A stretch of 5,686 nt of DNA, from positions 1 to 5,686 of the forward strand of contig UPZA01000038.1 of the NCBI GenBank assembly GCA_900538575.1. Reading direction: 5' to 3'. The notes beneath the pieces are model-generated. The model was not told the origin of the DNA, did no database searches, and worked only from the letters and a program-made list of their open reading frames with translations. A program made the translations under genes and the position numbers. The stretch comes from an uncultured Ruminococcus sp. Its GTDB lineage: Bacteria; Bacillota; Clostridia; Oscillospirales; Ruminococcaceae. Below, one piece after another: positions 4,351-5,686 of the stretch; the first letter of the stretch is position 1; each line of letters opens with the position of its first letter.

Positions 4351-5686
4351 ATTGGGATGGAAAGGACTTATTAAATGATTTCTCAAATTATCCGACAAGA
4401 GATGTGTTAATTGTTACTCCTAAATATACGGAAATAGGTATTGCATATCAGATATGCAGCAATTTTACAGTAAAGAAATTACGCGATATAGGGTTAGATT
4501 CTGCTATAGGCTTTAATGCGGCAACCAAATCATATACTCTTAATAGAGAAGCGTTAGATAAACTTATAAGTTCTCAAAAAGATTCTATTACTGAAAATTT
4601 AAATCAAAGCAAAAGTGTTTTTTTATTGACGTCACAGCAAAGTAACGAATATCAAAAGTTAGAAGAATGGCGTAAAAAAACCGGAAGAACTACGAATGAT
4701 ATTGTATATCAACATAAGCTTGAAGAACTTGGAATAAATTCTGTCACAAAATCTTTTGACTTAAATATTAACAGTTTGCAAAAAACTATTGATTTAACAT
4801 CAGAATATAGTCAATATCTAGATTTACTGACAAATAAACTTAATGAAAACAAGGAATCAATAAATAATTTTAGTAATTCTCAATCAGTAATACAATCTGC
4901 TATAAAAGAGCAAGAGGAGTTTGGAAGAATATCAGCAAGTACTATATTAGCATTAGGCGAAGCAGGCTATACTGATGCAATGGCTTATAATGCAATGACT
5001 GGCGAAACTGTTCTCCTTACAGATAAAATCAATGATTTAACTCAAGCTCAAATTAATAATAAAAAAGTTGAATTACAAAACAGTATTAACGAAACCACTG
5101 AGAAACTAAAAAAACTAAACGAAGAATATGATTTATTACTTAATTCTGAAATGAATTCGGATAAACTTCAAAAAATAACTGAACTATATAATAACATACA
5201 AGAATATGGTGGTAAATTAGACGCCCAGAAACTTCAATTAATGGCTTTAGGATCTTTCAATTTCTCCTTTGAATCAAACACAGAAGACGCTGAAAAAATT
5301 GCTGAAGAATATATAAATTCTATCAAAGAAGCCTTTAACAAAGAAAAATCCGAATTGGATCATTTACTTAATATGAACGTTATCTCCCAAGAGGAGTATT
5401 ATAACGGTCTTTTTGATTTGAATGAGAAATACTTTAAAAATAAAACCGATTTGCTCGACGAATATCGTCAATATGAAGAAGAAGTATATAAAGGATTAAA
5501 GGAGATTCAGATAAAGGCTATCCAGGAACAGATCGACGCTTTGAAATCAGTTAATGAAGAAAAACAGGAAGAAATTGATCTTGAAAAGACTAAACAGGCG
5601 TTGGAAAACGCTAAGCGTCAAAAGAATATAACTGTATACGATTCAGAGCGCGGTTGGATTCATGAAACTGATAGAAACGCAATTGA
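4347..5686 (+). CDS. Tape measure protein, C-terminal part (3' end outside window)
   Basis: About 446 residues of a tail tape measure protein are present and the frame runs off the right edge. From residue about 50 there is 'LDSAIGFNAATKSYTLNREALDKL', and a related block near 203-230 ('GYTDAMAYNAMTGETVLL'). These are separated by coiled-coil-like helices. Residues about 322-385 (YYNGLFDLNEKYFKNK, YEEEVYKGL) and about 400-446 (EEKQEEIDLEKTKQALENAK, then YDSERGWIHETDRNAI) are patterns I associate with clostridial tape measures. The first in-frame ATG is 4347, overlapping the stop of the preceding small ORF. The same frame is open back to 4233 but that stretch is aromatic-rich and looks non-coding. 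ATG 4347 has no ribosome binding site of its own, consistent either with coupling or with being downstream exon sequence. Family assignment is good; the N-terminal boundary is uncertain. Confidence 0.75.
   Translation, partial: MNWDGKDLLNDFSNYPTRDVLIVTPKYTEIGIAYQICSNFTVKKLRDIGLDSAIGFNAATKSYTLNREALDKLISSQKDSITENLNQSKSVFLLTSQQSNEYQKLEEWRKKTGRTTNDIVYQHKLEELGINSVTKSFDLNINSLQKTIDLTSEYSQYLDLLTNKLNENKESINNFSNSQSVIQSAIKEQEEFGRISASTILALGEAGYTDAMAYNAMTGETVLLTDKINDLTQAQINNKKVELQNSINETTEKLKKLNEEYDLLLNSEMNSDKLQKITELYNNIQEYGGKLDAQKLQLMALGSFNFSFESNTEDAEKIAEEYINSIKEAFNKEKSELDHLLNMNVISQEEYYNGLFDLNEKYFKNKTDLLDEYRQYEEEVYKGLKEIQIKAIQEQIDALKSVNEEKQEEIDLEKTKQALENAKRQKNITVYDSERGWIHETDRNAI

Overview
The window is a stretch of AT-rich tail-morphogenesis genes from a siphovirus-like phage or prophage. 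The likely host is a low-GC Gram-positive bacterium of the Clostridia type. This rests on strong purine-rich Shine-Dalgarno sites, tight same-strand packing, an AT-rich codon bias, and tail proteins of the kinds seen in clostridial siphophages. No database was searched, so all family names come from pattern recognition.

Left part (1-3439): three forward genes with short gaps form an operon-like tail-tip block. The first is a large distal-tail/baseplate-like protein (open at the left edge). The second is a baseplate-hub-like protein (start best placed at ATG 1535). The third is a tail-fibre/spike protein with an N-terminal beta-rich domain followed by about seven HAEG-type repeats (TTG start). 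The fibre gene stops abruptly inside its repeats, without the C-terminal part such fibres normally carry. The hub gene contains an 11-bp perfect hairpin followed by six T, which looks like an intrinsic terminator inside the coding sequence.

Right part (about 3430-5686): directly after the cut fibre gene, in another frame, comes a piece of a phage tape measure protein. It is interrupted by a group I intron. The intron's catalytic core can be read almost completely: P1 with a U.G pair at the splice site, then P3, P4, P7, P8, P9 and the P, Q, R and S motifs. No homing endonuclease or transposase is present. After the intron there is a 41-codon hydrophobic ORF with its own ribosome binding site. 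Its stop codon overlaps (ATGA) the start of a long tape-measure C-terminal ORF that runs off the right edge.

Tape measure genes normally lie upstream of the distal-tail, hub and fibre genes. Here tape-measure sequence follows a truncated fibre gene, so the window probably contains a rearrangement or assembly junction near 3421-3445. The most interesting parts are the intron, the fact that the simplest predicted splice does not rejoin the tape-measure reading frame, and the fibre/tape-measure junction.
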